A model generated the notes under the pieces. That model saw only the letters and a program-made list of their open reading frames with translations. It was not told the origin of the DNA and searched no databases. 64,000 bases of DNA from CAIKZJ01 sp041675325. Its GTDB lineage: Bacteria > Bacteroidota > Ignavibacteria > Tepidaquicellales > Tepidaquicellaceae. The position numbers were made by a program, and so were the translations under genes. Where the stretch lies: assembly GCA_041675325.1 (NCBI GenBank), contig JBAYUG010000002.1, forward strand, positions 40,653 to 104,652, in the 5' to 3' direction. Of this stretch, positions 17,425 to 27,282 are shown piece by piece (position 1 is the first letter of the stretch; each line of letters starts with the position of its first letter).

Positions 17425-19212
17425 ATGAAAATAGACGCAGGTACAGTTGCTATAATAGTCGTAATCACGCATTTAATACAGGTAGCTGTATTTTTTCATC
17501 AATACAGAATAAACAAAACATACAGTGGTTTAGGATGGTGGTTAGCATGGAGCTGCTTTCTAACAGCCGGAATAAGCATTCTTGTAGTTAGGTCGGTTAT
17601 CCCACTTCCATCTTTCTTCATATTTCTTCAAAATGTATTAATAATCTCCGGTACGCTATTAATATACGTCGGTTTTATGAGGTTTCTTGGAAAACGAGAA
17701 AGCAAGCTGGCATTACTGTTAATATTTGTATTTTTCATCACTCCTTTCTCTTATTTTTTATTCATTGAAGAATCAATAAAATTCAGGTCAGTATTAATTA
17801 ATTTTACATTAGCTTTTATTGCTTTTTTTACAGTTATAAATTTTTACAGGTATAAAACACATAACATATCACCTACAGCGAATTTTATAAGTGTGGTTTT
17901 TGTAATTCATGGAATTGTGTTTACATATATAGCTATAGAGACATTATTCGTCCAGAGTACCTATGAAGTATTCCTTCCTTCCAACTTAGGAGTCTTGCAG
18001 CTTTTTGACGCGCTTATAGTGGGATTATTATGGACGATAAGCCTCGTTATAATGGTAAACCAGCGGTTGAATTCGGAATTGAATGAATCAAAAGAACATT
18101 TCGAACACATATTTAACACAAGTCCGGATGCTGCAATAATTACATCTCTAAATGAAGGTATAGTAACAGATTTAAATGAAGGTTATACAAAAATAACAGG
18201 CTTCAGCAAAGAGGAAGCAATAGGAAAATCAACATTAGATATGCATATCTGGAAGGACAATAAAGACAGGGATGCTGTTATAAAAATGTTAAAGGAAAAA
18301 GGCTATTGCGATAATTACGAGGCTGCATTTATAAAAAAGGATGGTAAAGAAATAACAGGCTTAATGTCAGCAAAGATAATTGATTTTCAGGGGGAACCCA
18401 GAGTCATCAGTATTTCAAGGGATATTACGGAAAGGAAAATGATTGAACAAAAAATTAATGAACAGAATGAAGAGCTTAAAAGAATTAACATAGAGAAGGA
18501 TAAGTTCTTTTCAATTATCGCACACGACCTAAGAAGTCCTTTCCACGGACTGATGGGTTTAACAGAACTGATGGCAAAAGAATTGAATACGTTTTCAACT
18601 GATGAGATACAGCGCATAGCTTCAAAATTAAATCAAAGCGCAAACAATTTATACAGACTACTGAATAATCTTCTGGAATGGTCGAGAATGCAGAGAGGTG
18701 TTATTAAATTCAGTCCTGTTGAAATTAACCTTAAAACAGTAATAGAGGATACTTTAGATTTGTACGGTGAGTTATCGGCAAACAAAGGAGTTGAGATTGT
18801 AGATAAGGTTCCTGATGATATACTTTTTAAAGCAGATTTATCAATGATAGAATCAGTAGTAAGAAACCTGGTCTCAAATTCTATTAAGTTCACGAATGAT
18901 GGCGATAAAATTATAATTTCTGCCGAAAAAAAGGATGGGAAGGTTATTATTTCTGTAAAAGATACGGGTATCGGAATGAAGAAAGAATTATCCGACAATA
19001 TTTTCAAAATTGATAAAGTAACCGTCCGGTACGGTACCAACGATGAGCCCGGAACAGGGCTCGGATTGCTGTTATGCAAGGAGTTTGTCGAAAGGAATAA
19101 CGGAGAAATTCAGGTGAGAAGTGAAGAAGGGATTGGCAGCGAGTTCAAGATTATATTAAAAGCAAGTGTTGTAAAGGAAACAGAAGAAAAAGAAATAATA
19201 CGAATAAACTAA
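17425..19212 (+). CDS. 7TM-PAS sensor histidine kinase, paralogue of the preceding gene
   Basis: 595 residues. It has the same layout as the upstream kinase with one PAS domain removed: seven helices (1-215; same GLGWWLAWS motif), a single PAS (about 222-345), HisKA with FFSIIAHDLRSPFHG (H367) and HATPase (VRNLVSNSIKFTND, DTGIGM, GTGLGLLLCKEF). The tail is longer and charged (ETEEKEIIRIN). The pair probably arose by tandem duplication. Both lack receiver domains, so they must signal to separate receivers; the stand-alone receiver at 24669 is the nearest candidate. Confidence 0.9.
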   Translation: MKIDAGTVAIIVVITHLIQVAVFFHQYRINKTYSGLGWWLAWSCFLTAGISILVVRSVIPLPSFFIFLQNVLIISGTLLIYVGFMRFLGKRESKLALLLIFVFFITPFSYFLFIEESIKFRSVLINFTLAFIAFFTVINFYRYKTHNISPTANFISVVFVIHGIVFTYIAIETLFVQSTYEVFLPSNLGVLQLFDALIVGLLWTISLVIMVNQRLNSELNESKEHFEHIFNTSPDAAIITSLNEGIVTDLNEGYTKITGFSKEEAIGKSTLDMHIWKDNKDRDAVIKMLKEKGYCDNYEAAFIKKDGKEITGLMSAKIIDFQGEPRVISISRDITERKMIEQKINEQNEELKRINIEKDKFFSIIAHDLRSPFHGLMGLTELMAKELNTFSTDEIQRIASKLNQSANNLYRLLNNLLEWSRMQRGVIKFSPVEINLKTVIEDTLDLYGELSANKGVEIVDKVPDDILFKADLSMIESVVRNLVSNSIKFTNDGDKIIISAEKKDGKVIISVKDTGIGMKKELSDNIFKIDKVTVRYGTNDEPGTGLGLLLCKEFVERNNGEIQVRSEEGIGSEFKIILKASVVKETEEKEIIRIN

Positions 19213-19372
19213 TAACAGATTTTTATATCATATTTCAATTGTTAAACATTATGATTTGAATTGACTTAAAGGTAGTTTTACGACTTTGATTAGTGTATCT
19301 TAGTATTTTGATTAAAGTGATTACCGAAAAGAATAAGGTTATTTTAAATGTCATAAAACCAAACATTCAATT

Positions 19373-22300
19373 ATGAAATACAAACTTGAAGACCTAATCG
19401 ACGTTCGGCTGCTTCAGAGTTTGCAGGAAAAACTGAATTCAGTTTATTCTTTTCCTTCAACGATAATCGATAATGATGGTAAAATACTTACTGCGGTAGC
19501 CTGGCAGGACATCTGCACGAAATTCCATAGAGTCAATCCCGAATCCGAAAAAGAATGCATTAAGAGTGATAAGTATATCTTAGAACACATTGCCGAAGCG
19601 AATCCTGCCGTGAGCTACACATGCCCACACGGATTGAGTGACAATGCGATCCCAATAATAATTGACGGAAAGCATTTAGGGAATTTCTTTACAGGACAGT
19701 TTTTCCTTGAAAAGCCGGATATTGAATTCTTCAGAAATCAAGCAATAAAATACGGATTTGATGAGATAGAATATCTCGAAGCTGTAAATAAAGTGCCGAT
19801 CTGGACAAAAGATAAACTTAAAACATATTTAGAGTTTATAAAAGTTTTTATTGAAATAATTGCGGGTATAGGGCTAAATAATCTAAAAAACGACGAGTAT
19901 AACAGAATAATAAAAGAGGGAGAAGAGCGTTACCGTTTAATCCTGCAGAACACATCTGACTGGATATGGGAAGTGGATGAAAATGGCAGGTATATTTACT
20001 CTTCAGAAAACGTTGAAAGAATTTTAGGATATAAAGCGGAAGAAATAATAGGAAAAATATCTTTTGATTTTATGCCGGCAGAGGAAAGCGAACGGGTAGG
20101 AAATATTCTCAAAAATCTTGTTGAAACTAAAAGTGCAATAGTAAATTTAGAAAACTGGAATATTCACAAAAACGGCAATCCGGTTTGCCTTTTAACGAAT
20201 GCATTTCCTGTTCTTGATAATGACGGAAGAGTGATAGGATATAAGGGGGGAGATACAGATATAACATTACGTAAACAATCGGAATTAAAACTTAAGCAGC
20301 AATTACGTTTTACTATATCATTGAATGAAATTGCTGAAATTATAAGTTCAAATGACAACTCAAATGACATTCTTGAAAACACGAACAGGATTGTAGGAGA
20401 AACACTGCAGGCTGATAGAATTTCAATTTATGATGTATCATTTGGAGAAAATAGTATAACGGGATTATGTGAATGGCTAAAAGAAGATAATCCAAATATA
20501 AAATCGACAATAGGTCAGTTTGTTTCACTTGATGTGTTTATAAATGCGTTTACCGAAATAAAAAAGGATAAGAAATATATTGAGAGTTATTCCGATAACG
20601 TTAATAAAAACTTTAAAGGGGAGGAATCCGAAACCATACTTCACAAACAACTGAACATAAAAAGCCTAATTTGGTACCCGTTTGCTTTCAATGAAAAAGG
20701 ATATTATTTATTTACAATTAATCGAATACTTGAATCAAGAATCTGGACAAATGAAGAAATAAGCTTTATCGAATCTGTTGCTAAACAGGTGAGTCTTGCT
20801 CTGATGAAGATTAAACTCCTTAATGAGAGAAAGAAGGCTGAGGATGCTTTAGAGTATAATCACAAAATGCTTTTAAAACTTTCAAACCAGGTACCAGGAG
20901 TAATATATCAATACAGATTATACAAAGATGGAAGTTCATGTTTTCCGTTTGCCAGCGAAGGCATGAATGAAATATATGAATATTCACCTCAGGAACTAAA
21001 GGAAGATGCCACACCTGTATTTGGCAGGCTGCATCCTGAAGACATACAACACGTTTCCGATTTAATATTCGAATCGGCAAGAACTCTGAATGTTTTTTAC
21101 TGCGAATTTAGAGTTGTATTACCGGAAAAAGGACTGCGCTGGAGGTTCAGTCATGCTGTTCCGGAAAGAATGGATGACGGGAGCACTCTCTGGCACGGGA
21201 TTATTTATGACATAACAGAACGGAAGAAAACAGAAGAAGAACTGATAAGAGCAAAAGAAAAAGCAGAAGAAAGCGACAAACTTAAGTCAGCTTTTCTTGC
21301 TAATATGAGTCATGAAATCAGAACACCTATGAACGGGATTCTGGGATTTGCACAATTACTGAAAGAGCCTAAATTAACAGGGGAAGAACAGCAAAGTTTC
21401 ATAAACATAATAGAAAAAAGCGGTGCCCGTATGCTTAATATAATAAATGATATAATTGACATTTCAAAAATTGAATCGGGACTTTCAATTGTAAAACTAT
21501 CCGAATCAAACATAAATCAGCAAATTGAATATATCTATACATTTTTCAAACCCGAAGCGGACAGCAAAAATTTAATATTATCTTACAATAATTCTTTACC
21601 CGATGCGGAAGCGGTAATTATTACCGACAAAGAAAAGCTTTACGCTATACTAACGAATCTTGTGAAAAATTCTATTAAGTTTTCTAACAGAGGGACTATT
21701 AAATTCGGTTATAAGAAAAACAAGGATCATCTTGAGTTTTATGTCAAGGACGAAGGTATCGGAATTCCTAAGGACAGGCAGGAAGAAATATTCAAGAGTT
21801 TTGTACAGGCTGATATTTCAGATAAGATGGCATTTCAAGGTTCCGGACTGGGATTAGCAATTACCAAAGCGTATGTTGAAATGCTTGGCGGTGAAATACG
21901 TGTAGAGAGTGATGCCGGACAAGGAGCTGCATTTTTCTTCACAATTCCATTTACATTCAGCAAGGAAAATAAGATTGTATCGAATGTTAAAATAGGAAGG
22001 AAGAAGGACGAGCAATTAAGAAAACTAAAAATTTTAATTGTAGAAGATGACGAAGAAAGCAAATTTCTTTTAGAGCTTATGGTCAAGAAATACAGCAAGC
22101 ATACTCTTACTGCATCAAGCGGAGCAGACACTCTTAAGATTTATCGCAGCAATCCAGATATTGATTTGATATTAATGGATTTAAAGATGCCGAATATGAA
22201 CGGTTACGAGACTACAAGAGAAATAAGAAAATCAGACAACAATATAATTATCATTGCACAAACAGCATATGCACTGGCAGGCGATGAGGAAAAGGCAATA

Positions 22301-22387
22301 ACTGCCGGATGCAACGGTTATTTGCCAAAACCGTTAAAGCAGGAATCGATTGATAAATTATTATTAAAATATTTTAAGAATAAGTGA
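19373..22387 (+). CDS. PocR-PAS-GAF-PAS hybrid histidine kinase with receiver
   Basis: 1004 residues, no membrane segment. A PocR sensory domain (about 1-170) carries the cysteine-rich signature from EKECIKSD to SYTCPHGLSD; PocR domains bind small organic ligands in propanediol and related regulators. Then PAS (about 185-305), GAF (about 315-490), PAS (about 500-625; conserved PEKGLRWRFSHAVPE), HisKA with SHEIRTPMNG (H647), HATPase (LTNLVKNSIKFSNRG, DEGIGIP, GSGLGLAITKAY) and a C-terminal receiver with LILMDLKMP (D936). Three different input domains suggest integration of several cytosolic signals. The catalytic end is strikingly like that of the kinase at 6255. Confidence 0.9.
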   Translation: MKYKLEDLIDVRLLQSLQEKLNSVYSFPSTIIDNDGKILTAVAWQDICTKFHRVNPESEKECIKSDKYILEHIAEANPAVSYTCPHGLSDNAIPIIIDGKHLGNFFTGQFFLEKPDIEFFRNQAIKYGFDEIEYLEAVNKVPIWTKDKLKTYLEFIKVFIEIIAGIGLNNLKNDEYNRIIKEGEERYRLILQNTSDWIWEVDENGRYIYSSENVERILGYKAEEIIGKISFDFMPAEESERVGNILKNLVETKSAIVNLENWNIHKNGNPVCLLTNAFPVLDNDGRVIGYKGGDTDITLRKQSELKLKQQLRFTISLNEIAEIISSNDNSNDILENTNRIVGETLQADRISIYDVSFGENSITGLCEWLKEDNPNIKSTIGQFVSLDVFINAFTEIKKDKKYIESYSDNVNKNFKGEESETILHKQLNIKSLIWYPFAFNEKGYYLFTINRILESRIWTNEEISFIESVAKQVSLALMKIKLLNERKKAEDALEYNHKMLLKLSNQVPGVIYQYRLYKDGSSCFPFASEGMNEIYEYSPQELKEDATPVFGRLHPEDIQHVSDLIFESARTLNVFYCEFRVVLPEKGLRWRFSHAVPERMDDGSTLWHGIIYDITERKKTEEELIRAKEKAEESDKLKSAFLANMSHEIRTPMNGILGFAQLLKEPKLTGEEQQSFINIIEKSGARMLNIINDIIDISKIESGLSIVKLSESNINQQIEYIYTFFKPEADSKNLILSYNNSLPDAEAVIITDKEKLYAILTNLVKNSIKFSNRGTIKFGYKKNKDHLEFYVKDEGIGIPKDRQEEIFKSFVQADISDKMAFQGSGLGLAITKAYVEMLGGEIRVESDAGQGAAFFFTIPFTFSKENKIVSNVKIGRKKDEQLRKLKILIVEDDEESKFLLELMVKKYSKHTLTASSGADTLKIYRSNPDIDLILMDLKMPNMNGYETTREIRKSDNNIIIIAQTAYALAGDEEKAITAGCNGYLPKPLKQESIDKLLLKYFKNK

Positions 22388-22543
22388 TAAGTCCCCCTTA
22401 ATTATTCCCGTGCCTAGTCCATTTGGATTAATCCTTTTGTCGTCCCTATAGACTATTATTTATATAAATACAATTGTTTACATTACAAAGCATTGCTATT
22501 TATATAATAACAATATGCTGTTTTCTGAAATTATTCTAATATA

Positions 22544-24658
22544 ATGAATAAAATCGATGATAATGGTTTTTGGGCGGAAGAATTAATTAATGCTAATAAT
22601 GAGCTCGCGTTTCAGAACGAGGAAAAAGAAAAACGGGCTGCAGAATTAGTTATTGCCAACAAGGAACTAGCTTTTCAAAATGAGGAAAAGGAGAAACGAG
22701 CCAATGAGTTAATTATTGCTAATGAAGAATTGGTTTTTCAGAACGAGGAAAAAGAAAAAAGGGCGGCAGAATTAGTTATTGCCAACAAAGAACTTGCTTT
22801 CCAGAATGAAGAAAAAGAAAAAAGAGCTAATGAGTTAATTATTGCAAATAAGGAACTGGCTTTTCAGAATGAAGAAAAGGAAAAAAGAGCTAATGAATTA
22901 ATTATTGCTAACAAGGAACTGGCTTTTCAGAATGAAGAAAAGGAAAAAAGGGCTAATGAATTAAGTGTTGCAAATAAAGAGCTTGCCTTTCAGAACATAG
23001 AGAAAGAGAATAGAGCTGAAGAAAAGGAAAAACGTGCGGAGGAGTTAATCGTAGCCAACAAAGAACTTGCTTTTCAGAATGAAGAGAAAGAAAAAAGGGC
23101 TGCTGAATTAATCGTTGCTAATAAAGAACTTGCTTTCCAAAACAAGGAAAAAGAAAAAAGAGCTGATGAGTTAATAATTGCCAATAAGGAACTTGCTTTC
23201 CAGAATGACGAGAAAGGAAAAAGGGCTGATGAGTTAATAATTGCCAATAAAGAACTGGTATTTCAGAATGAGGAGAAAGAAAAACGTGCGGCAGAGTTAG
23301 CTATTGCAGACAAAGAACTTATCTTTCAAAATAAAGAAAAAGAAAAACGGGCAGATGAATTAGCTATTGCAAGCAGAGAACTTGTATTCCAAAACGTAGA
23401 GAAAGAAAAAAGAGCCGCTGAGTTAGTAATTGCAGACAAAGAACTCGATTTTCAAAACGAGGAGAAAGGAAAAAGAGCAGATGAATTAGTAATTGCTAAT
23501 AAAGAACTCGACTTTCAAAACGAAGAGAAAGGAAAAAGGGCTGATGAATTAATCACTTCTGAAACAAGGTATCAGAGGCTGTTTGAGGCTGCAAGAGACG
23601 GGATTCTGATTCTCGATGCCGAAACAGGAATGATTGTTGATGTAAATCCTTTTCTTATTAAGATGCTGGGATATACTCACGAGGCGTTTCTATGGAAATC
23701 AATCTGGGATATCGGTTCATTCAAAGATATAATAGCCAACAAAGATAATTTTCAGGAATTACAAAAGAATGAATACATAAAATATGATGGATTACCCCTA
23801 GTAACCGCAGACGGGCAGAAGATCAACGTAGAGTTTGTGAGCTATTTGTATTTTGTTAACAACAAAAAGGTTATTCAATGCAACATCCGTGATATCACAG
23901 AACGCAAGCAGGCGGAAGAAGAAATTCGAATTTTAAACAGTGAACTTGAGCAACGAGTGATTGAGCGAACGTCACAATTGGAAAATGCGAATAAAGAGCT
24001 TGAATCATTCAGTTATTCGGTCTCACACGATTTACGCGCTCCGTTAAGAAGTATTGACGGATTCAGTCTCGCTTTATATGAGGATTATTATAAGAGTCTT
24101 GAGGATACAGGAAAAGATTATATTAAAAGAATAAGGGCCTCAACTAAAAAAATGGACACCTTGATTGATAGTTTATTAAAACTATCAAGGGTATCACGCT
24201 TTGAAATGGTAAATGAAAAAGTAAACTTATCTAAAATAACAAAAGAAATATGTGATATTTTCAAAGATAACGATAAAACAAGAAATGCAGAGTTTGTTAT
24301 CCAGGAAAATGTAATTGCAGACGGAGATTCTAACCTGCTTAAAATTGTTCTGGAAAATCTGTTAAATAATGCATGGAAATTCACATCTAAGAAAGAGAAA
24401 ACCATCATTGAATTTGGTATTACCAAAGACAAATCAGGGTCAACATTTTTTATAAAAGACAATGGAGCAGGGTTTGACATGAAATATTCGAATAAGCTAT
24501 TCAGCGCATTCCAGAGACTGCATCACGAGAAAGATTATCCCGGAACAGGTATCGGGCTTGCAACAGTGCAAAGAATAATCAGAAAGCACAACGGAGTAAT
24601 ACATGCAGAAAGCAAAATAAATCAAGAAATAACATTTTTTTTCACGTTATCAAAATAA
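22544..24658 (+). CDS. cytosolic PAS histidine kinase with fifteen 21-residue coiled-coil repeats
   Basis: 704 residues. Residues 13-334 are fifteen tandem copies of a 21-residue unit, consensus ELIIANKELAFQNEEKEKRA plus one residue. Unit 7 carries a 7-residue insertion (EEKEKRA), so every length change is a multiple of the heptad and a continuous coiled coil keeps its phase. A PAS domain (about 340-455) follows, then a short linker, HisKA with SYSVSHDLRAPLRS (H495) of the phytochrome-like class and HATPase (LENLLNNAWKFTSKK, GTGIGLATVQR). No membrane or receiver domain. The receiver gene starts 10 bp downstream and is its obvious partner. The repeat type recurs in other Bacteroidota kinases. 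Confidence 0.9.
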   Translation: MNKIDDNGFWAEELINANNELAFQNEEKEKRAAELVIANKELAFQNEEKEKRANELIIANEELVFQNEEKEKRAAELVIANKELAFQNEEKEKRANELIIANKELAFQNEEKEKRANELIIANKELAFQNEEKEKRANELSVANKELAFQNIEKENRAEEKEKRAEELIVANKELAFQNEEKEKRAAELIVANKELAFQNKEKEKRADELIIANKELAFQNDEKGKRADELIIANKELVFQNEEKEKRAAELAIADKELIFQNKEKEKRADELAIASRELVFQNVEKEKRAAELVIADKELDFQNEEKGKRADELVIANKELDFQNEEKGKRADELITSETRYQRLFEAARDGILILDAETGMIVDVNPFLIKMLGYTHEAFLWKSIWDIGSFKDIIANKDNFQELQKNEYIKYDGLPLVTADGQKINVEFVSYLYFVNNKKVIQCNIRDITERKQAEEEIRILNSELEQRVIERTSQLENANKELESFSYSVSHDLRAPLRSIDGFSLALYEDYYKSLEDTGKDYIKRIRASTKKMDTLIDSLLKLSRVSRFEMVNEKVNLSKITKEICDIFKDNDKTRNAEFVIQENVIADGDSNLLKIVLENLLNNAWKFTSKKEKTIIEFGITKDKSGSTFFIKDNGAGFDMKYSNKLFSAFQRLHHEKDYPGTGIGLATVQRIIRKHNGVIHAESKINQEITFFFTLSK
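22580..23545 (+). repeat. 63-bp coding tandem repeat (15 units, one with a 21-bp insertion)
   Basis: DNA encoding the 21-residue units above. The units differ at many synonymous positions (GCTAATAAG against GCCAACAAG, AGAGCT against CGGGCT), so the array is not a recent burst. Neighbouring units 5 and 6 are nearly identical at protein level, which hints at local turnover. Confidence 0.95.
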
Positions 24659-24668
24659 ATAATAAATC

Positions 24669-25118
24669 ATGGATGAAAAGACTATTCTACTCGTAGAAGA
24701 CAATCAGGACGATATTGCCTTAACATTAAGAGCATTCGAGAAAACCCGTATTAAAAATAAAATAATAACGGTAGAAGACGGTGAAGAAGCCCTTCAATAT
24801 ATTTTCTGTGAGGGTAAATATGCCGGAAGAGACCCTCTTGATCTGCCTACTTTGATTTTACTGGACCTAAAACTCCCGAAACTAAATGGCTTTGAAGTTT
24901 TGAAAGCAATCAGAGAAAACGAGCATACAAAATTTTTGCCAGTAGTTATTCTTACTTCTTCAAAGGAAGAGCAGGATGTTGTACACGGATACTCACTGGG
25001 TGTAAACAGCTATTTGCGTAAACCGATTGATTTTGAAAATTTTTTCGAGGTTGTTAATACCCTTGGAATGTACTGGCTGCTTTTAAACGAAACTCCAAAT
25101 ATGTCGAATAAATTATGA
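24669..25118 (+). CDS. stand-alone response regulator receiver (Rcp1-like)
   Basis: 149 residues forming a single receiver domain: acidic pocket VEDNQDD near residue 7, phosphoacceptor D66 in LILLDLKLPKLNG, TSS at about 100 and the switch lysine in YLRKPIDFE. The insertion between strand 3 and helix 3 region (FCEGKYAGRDPLDLPT) and the length match receivers of the Rcp1/phytochrome-partner group. No output domain. It sits 10 bp after the repeat kinase and overlaps the next hybrid kinase by four bases, so the three genes form one translational unit: kinase, diffusible receiver and REC-containing kinase. Confidence 0.9.
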   Translation: MDEKTILLVEDNQDDIALTLRAFEKTRIKNKIITVEDGEEALQYIFCEGKYAGRDPLDLPTLILLDLKLPKLNGFEVLKAIRENEHTKFLPVVILTSSKEEQDVVHGYSLGVNSYLRKPIDFENFFEVVNTLGMYWLLLNETPNMSNKL

Positions 25119-27088
25119 AAACCAAAAAAATTAGAGCACTCATAATTGAAGACTCAGATGACGACTTGCAATTAATGCTACGCGAACTTGAAAAGGGTCA
25201 GTATGAAATAGAATATAAACTGGTTGAGGATGCCAAAGGACTCGATAGTGCATTAGAAAAGGAATGGGATATTATTATTTCTGATTATTCATTACCGGGT
25301 TTCACCGGATATGATGCTTTATTAATATGTAAGGAAAAAAGAATAGACATCCCTTTTATTATGGTATCTGGAACGGTAGGAGAAGACATTGCAGTTGAGA
25401 TGATGAAATGCGGTGCAAAGGACTACATTATGAAAAATAAAATGGCAAGGCTGTTACCTGCTATTGAAAGAGAAATTGAAGACGCTATAATGAGAAAAAA
25501 GAAAGTGAAGGCAGAAACGGATATTAAAAATTCCCAAAATCTATTACAGAGAATAATTGACCTTCTTCCGATAAGGACATTCTGGAAAGATAATAATTTG
25601 AAGTATTTAGGCTGCAACAGTATTTTTGCAAAAGACGCGGGTAAAGACAGTTCTGATGAAATAATCGGCAAGGACGATTTTGAAATGGTATGGAAAAATC
25701 AAGCCGGGATTTATAGGGACGATGATATGAATGTGTTGCTTACAGGGAAATCAAAACTCAATTATGAAGAACCTCAAACCAATCCAACCGGTGATACAAT
25801 TTGGTTAAAAACGAATAAAGTACCTCTGACAGATTTGAATGGAAATACGATCGGTATTCTTGGATCTTATGAAGATATTACCGATCAAAAGAAAATGATT
25901 ACAGAATTAATAACGGCTAAAGAAAAAGCAGAGGAAATGAACAAGTTAAAATCGAGTTTCCTTGCAAATATGAGCCATGAATTAAGAACGCCAATGGTTG
26001 GAATACTTGGATTTTCAGAGCTGATATGTGAACTTGATAATTTATCGGAAATCAAGGAAATGTCAGCGATAATACGCAAAGGTGCTCTCAGATTATTCAA
26101 TACATTAAACCAGATTCTGGATTTATCAATACTTGAATCTAATAAAGCAATAACAGAACATAAACCTGTAAATATAATCGAGATAATTAAAGAGTCTATT
26201 AATTTGTTTCAGACAGAATCATCGAAGAAGAATTTACAATTGAGATTTCAACCGGAAGTCGAAACAATAATAGCACACACTGATCAGAAGGTAATTTACA
26301 ACTGTTTATTAAATCTAATTCAAAACGCAATATCTTATACTGCAAAAGGCAGTATTGAAGTAAAAGTCAAAGAAGAAATTATTAACGGTGATGATTTTAT
26401 TGCAATTAATGTAATAGATACCGGAATTGGAATTTCAAAAGAAAATATTAAAATAATATTTGATGAATTTCGGCAAGCAAGTGAAGGCTGGGGAAGAAGC
26501 TACGAAGGAACTGGACTGGGCTTATCAATTTGCAGAAAATCAATAAACCTAATTAACGGAATGATAAATGTATCGAGTGAACCCGGAGTAGGTTCTGATT
26601 TCAGATTAATTTTTCCAAAGAACAGTATAGGCGTAAACAACGAAATAGAAATTGATAAGACGGAATCATTAAAAACCAAAAGCGATGTTTCGGCAGAAAA
26701 AATACAAGAAATTAGACACAAAATTCTTTTTATCGAAGACGATAATGACAGCTTCGAATTTGTAAGTTTAGTAATGCGACAGAAATTTGATGTCGAAAAA
26801 GCGACTACAGCCGAAGAAAGCATTTTGAAAGCAAGACAAAATGAATACGTATTAATATTGCTTGATATTAATCTCGGTATTGGGATGAATGGTTTAGAAG
26901 CGATGCATGAGATCAGAAAGATACCTTACTATAAAAATATACCGATAATTGCATTAACCAGCTTTGCGATGAAGGGAGACAAAGAAGAGTTTATTGCAGC
27001 AGGTTGCACAGATTACATATCAAAGCCATTTGATAAAAGTTTATTAATCGAAAAAATTTCCAAAGCATTAACCAATCTAAAAGATTAA
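25115..27088 (+). CDS. REC-PAS-HisKA-HATPase-REC hybrid histidine kinase
   Basis: 657 residues, cytosolic. N-terminal receiver (1-125) with phosphoacceptor D57 in IIISDYSLPGF, PAS (about 140-265), HisKA with SHELRTPMVG (H288), HATPase (LLNLIQNAISYTAKG, DTGIGIS, GTGLGLSICRK) and C-terminal receiver with LILLDINLG (D584). Two receivers flank one kinase core, which allows phosphorylation input at the N-terminus and relay output at the C-terminus. It overlaps the receiver gene by ATGA. No histidine phosphotransfer protein or DNA-binding regulator is encoded nearby. Confidence 0.9.
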   Translation: MKTKKIRALIIEDSDDDLQLMLRELEKGQYEIEYKLVEDAKGLDSALEKEWDIIISDYSLPGFTGYDALLICKEKRIDIPFIMVSGTVGEDIAVEMMKCGAKDYIMKNKMARLLPAIEREIEDAIMRKKKVKAETDIKNSQNLLQRIIDLLPIRTFWKDNNLKYLGCNSIFAKDAGKDSSDEIIGKDDFEMVWKNQAGIYRDDDMNVLLTGKSKLNYEEPQTNPTGDTIWLKTNKVPLTDLNGNTIGILGSYEDITDQKKMITELITAKEKAEEMNKLKSSFLANMSHELRTPMVGILGFSELICELDNLSEIKEMSAIIRKGALRLFNTLNQILDLSILESNKAITEHKPVNIIEIIKESINLFQTESSKKNLQLRFQPEVETIIAHTDQKVIYNCLLNLIQNAISYTAKGSIEVKVKEEIINGDDFIAINVIDTGIGISKENIKIIFDEFRQASEGWGRSYEGTGLGLSICRKSINLINGMINVSSEPGVGSDFRLIFPKNSIGVNNEIEIDKTESLKTKSDVSAEKIQEIRHKILFIEDDNDSFEFVSLVMRQKFDVEKATTAEESILKARQNEYVLILLDINLGIGMNGLEAMHEIRKIPYYKNIPIIALTSFAMKGDKEEFIAAGCTDYISKPFDKSLLIEKISKALTNLKD

Positions 27089-27095
27089 AGTAAAA

Positions 27096-27113
27096 GATTG
27101 CAGTACTGTAGTC
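27096..27113 (+). terminator. likely terminator of the kinase operon
   Basis: GATTGCAG-TA-CTGTAGTC forms an 8-pair stem with two G-U pairs, followed by a T-rich run (CCTTTTCCTTTTT), 8 bp after the stop of the last kinase gene. Confidence 0.6.
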
Positions 27114-27154
27114 CTTTTCCTTTTTCAGAACAACTTTTCTTACCAGATTACAGC
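27111..27154. repeat. duplicate of the M13 peptidase 3' end (left copy)
   Basis: These 44 bases match 27427-27470 with two mismatches, at an exact offset of 316 bp in direct orientation. The right copy contains the last codons and stop of the peptidase gene. The weaker match of the hairpins just before each copy suggests that the terminator was duplicated too. Element B lies between the copies. Confidence 0.85.
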
Positions 27155-27198
27155 ACCCCCGAATTGTAGCATACCATTATTTGTTTCAAAAGCGAAAG

Positions 27199-27282
27199 AA
27201 CAGCGCTAAATATAAGAAAAATCATAAAATAGACCTCCCTAAATCCTCCAATAGTCACTTTTTTATGTATGCCTGCGATATG
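27199..27282 (+). repeat. dispersed repeat element B, copy 1
   Basis: About 84 bp that recur, inverted, at 42303-42387. The best conserved part is GTCACTTTTTTATGTATGCC followed by TGCGATATG, preceded by ATAGACCTCC and AATCCTCCAA with few changes; weaker similarity extends left through CAGCGCT. In this copy the right end runs straight into an 11-bp tandem array that is absent from the other copy. Confidence 0.8.
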
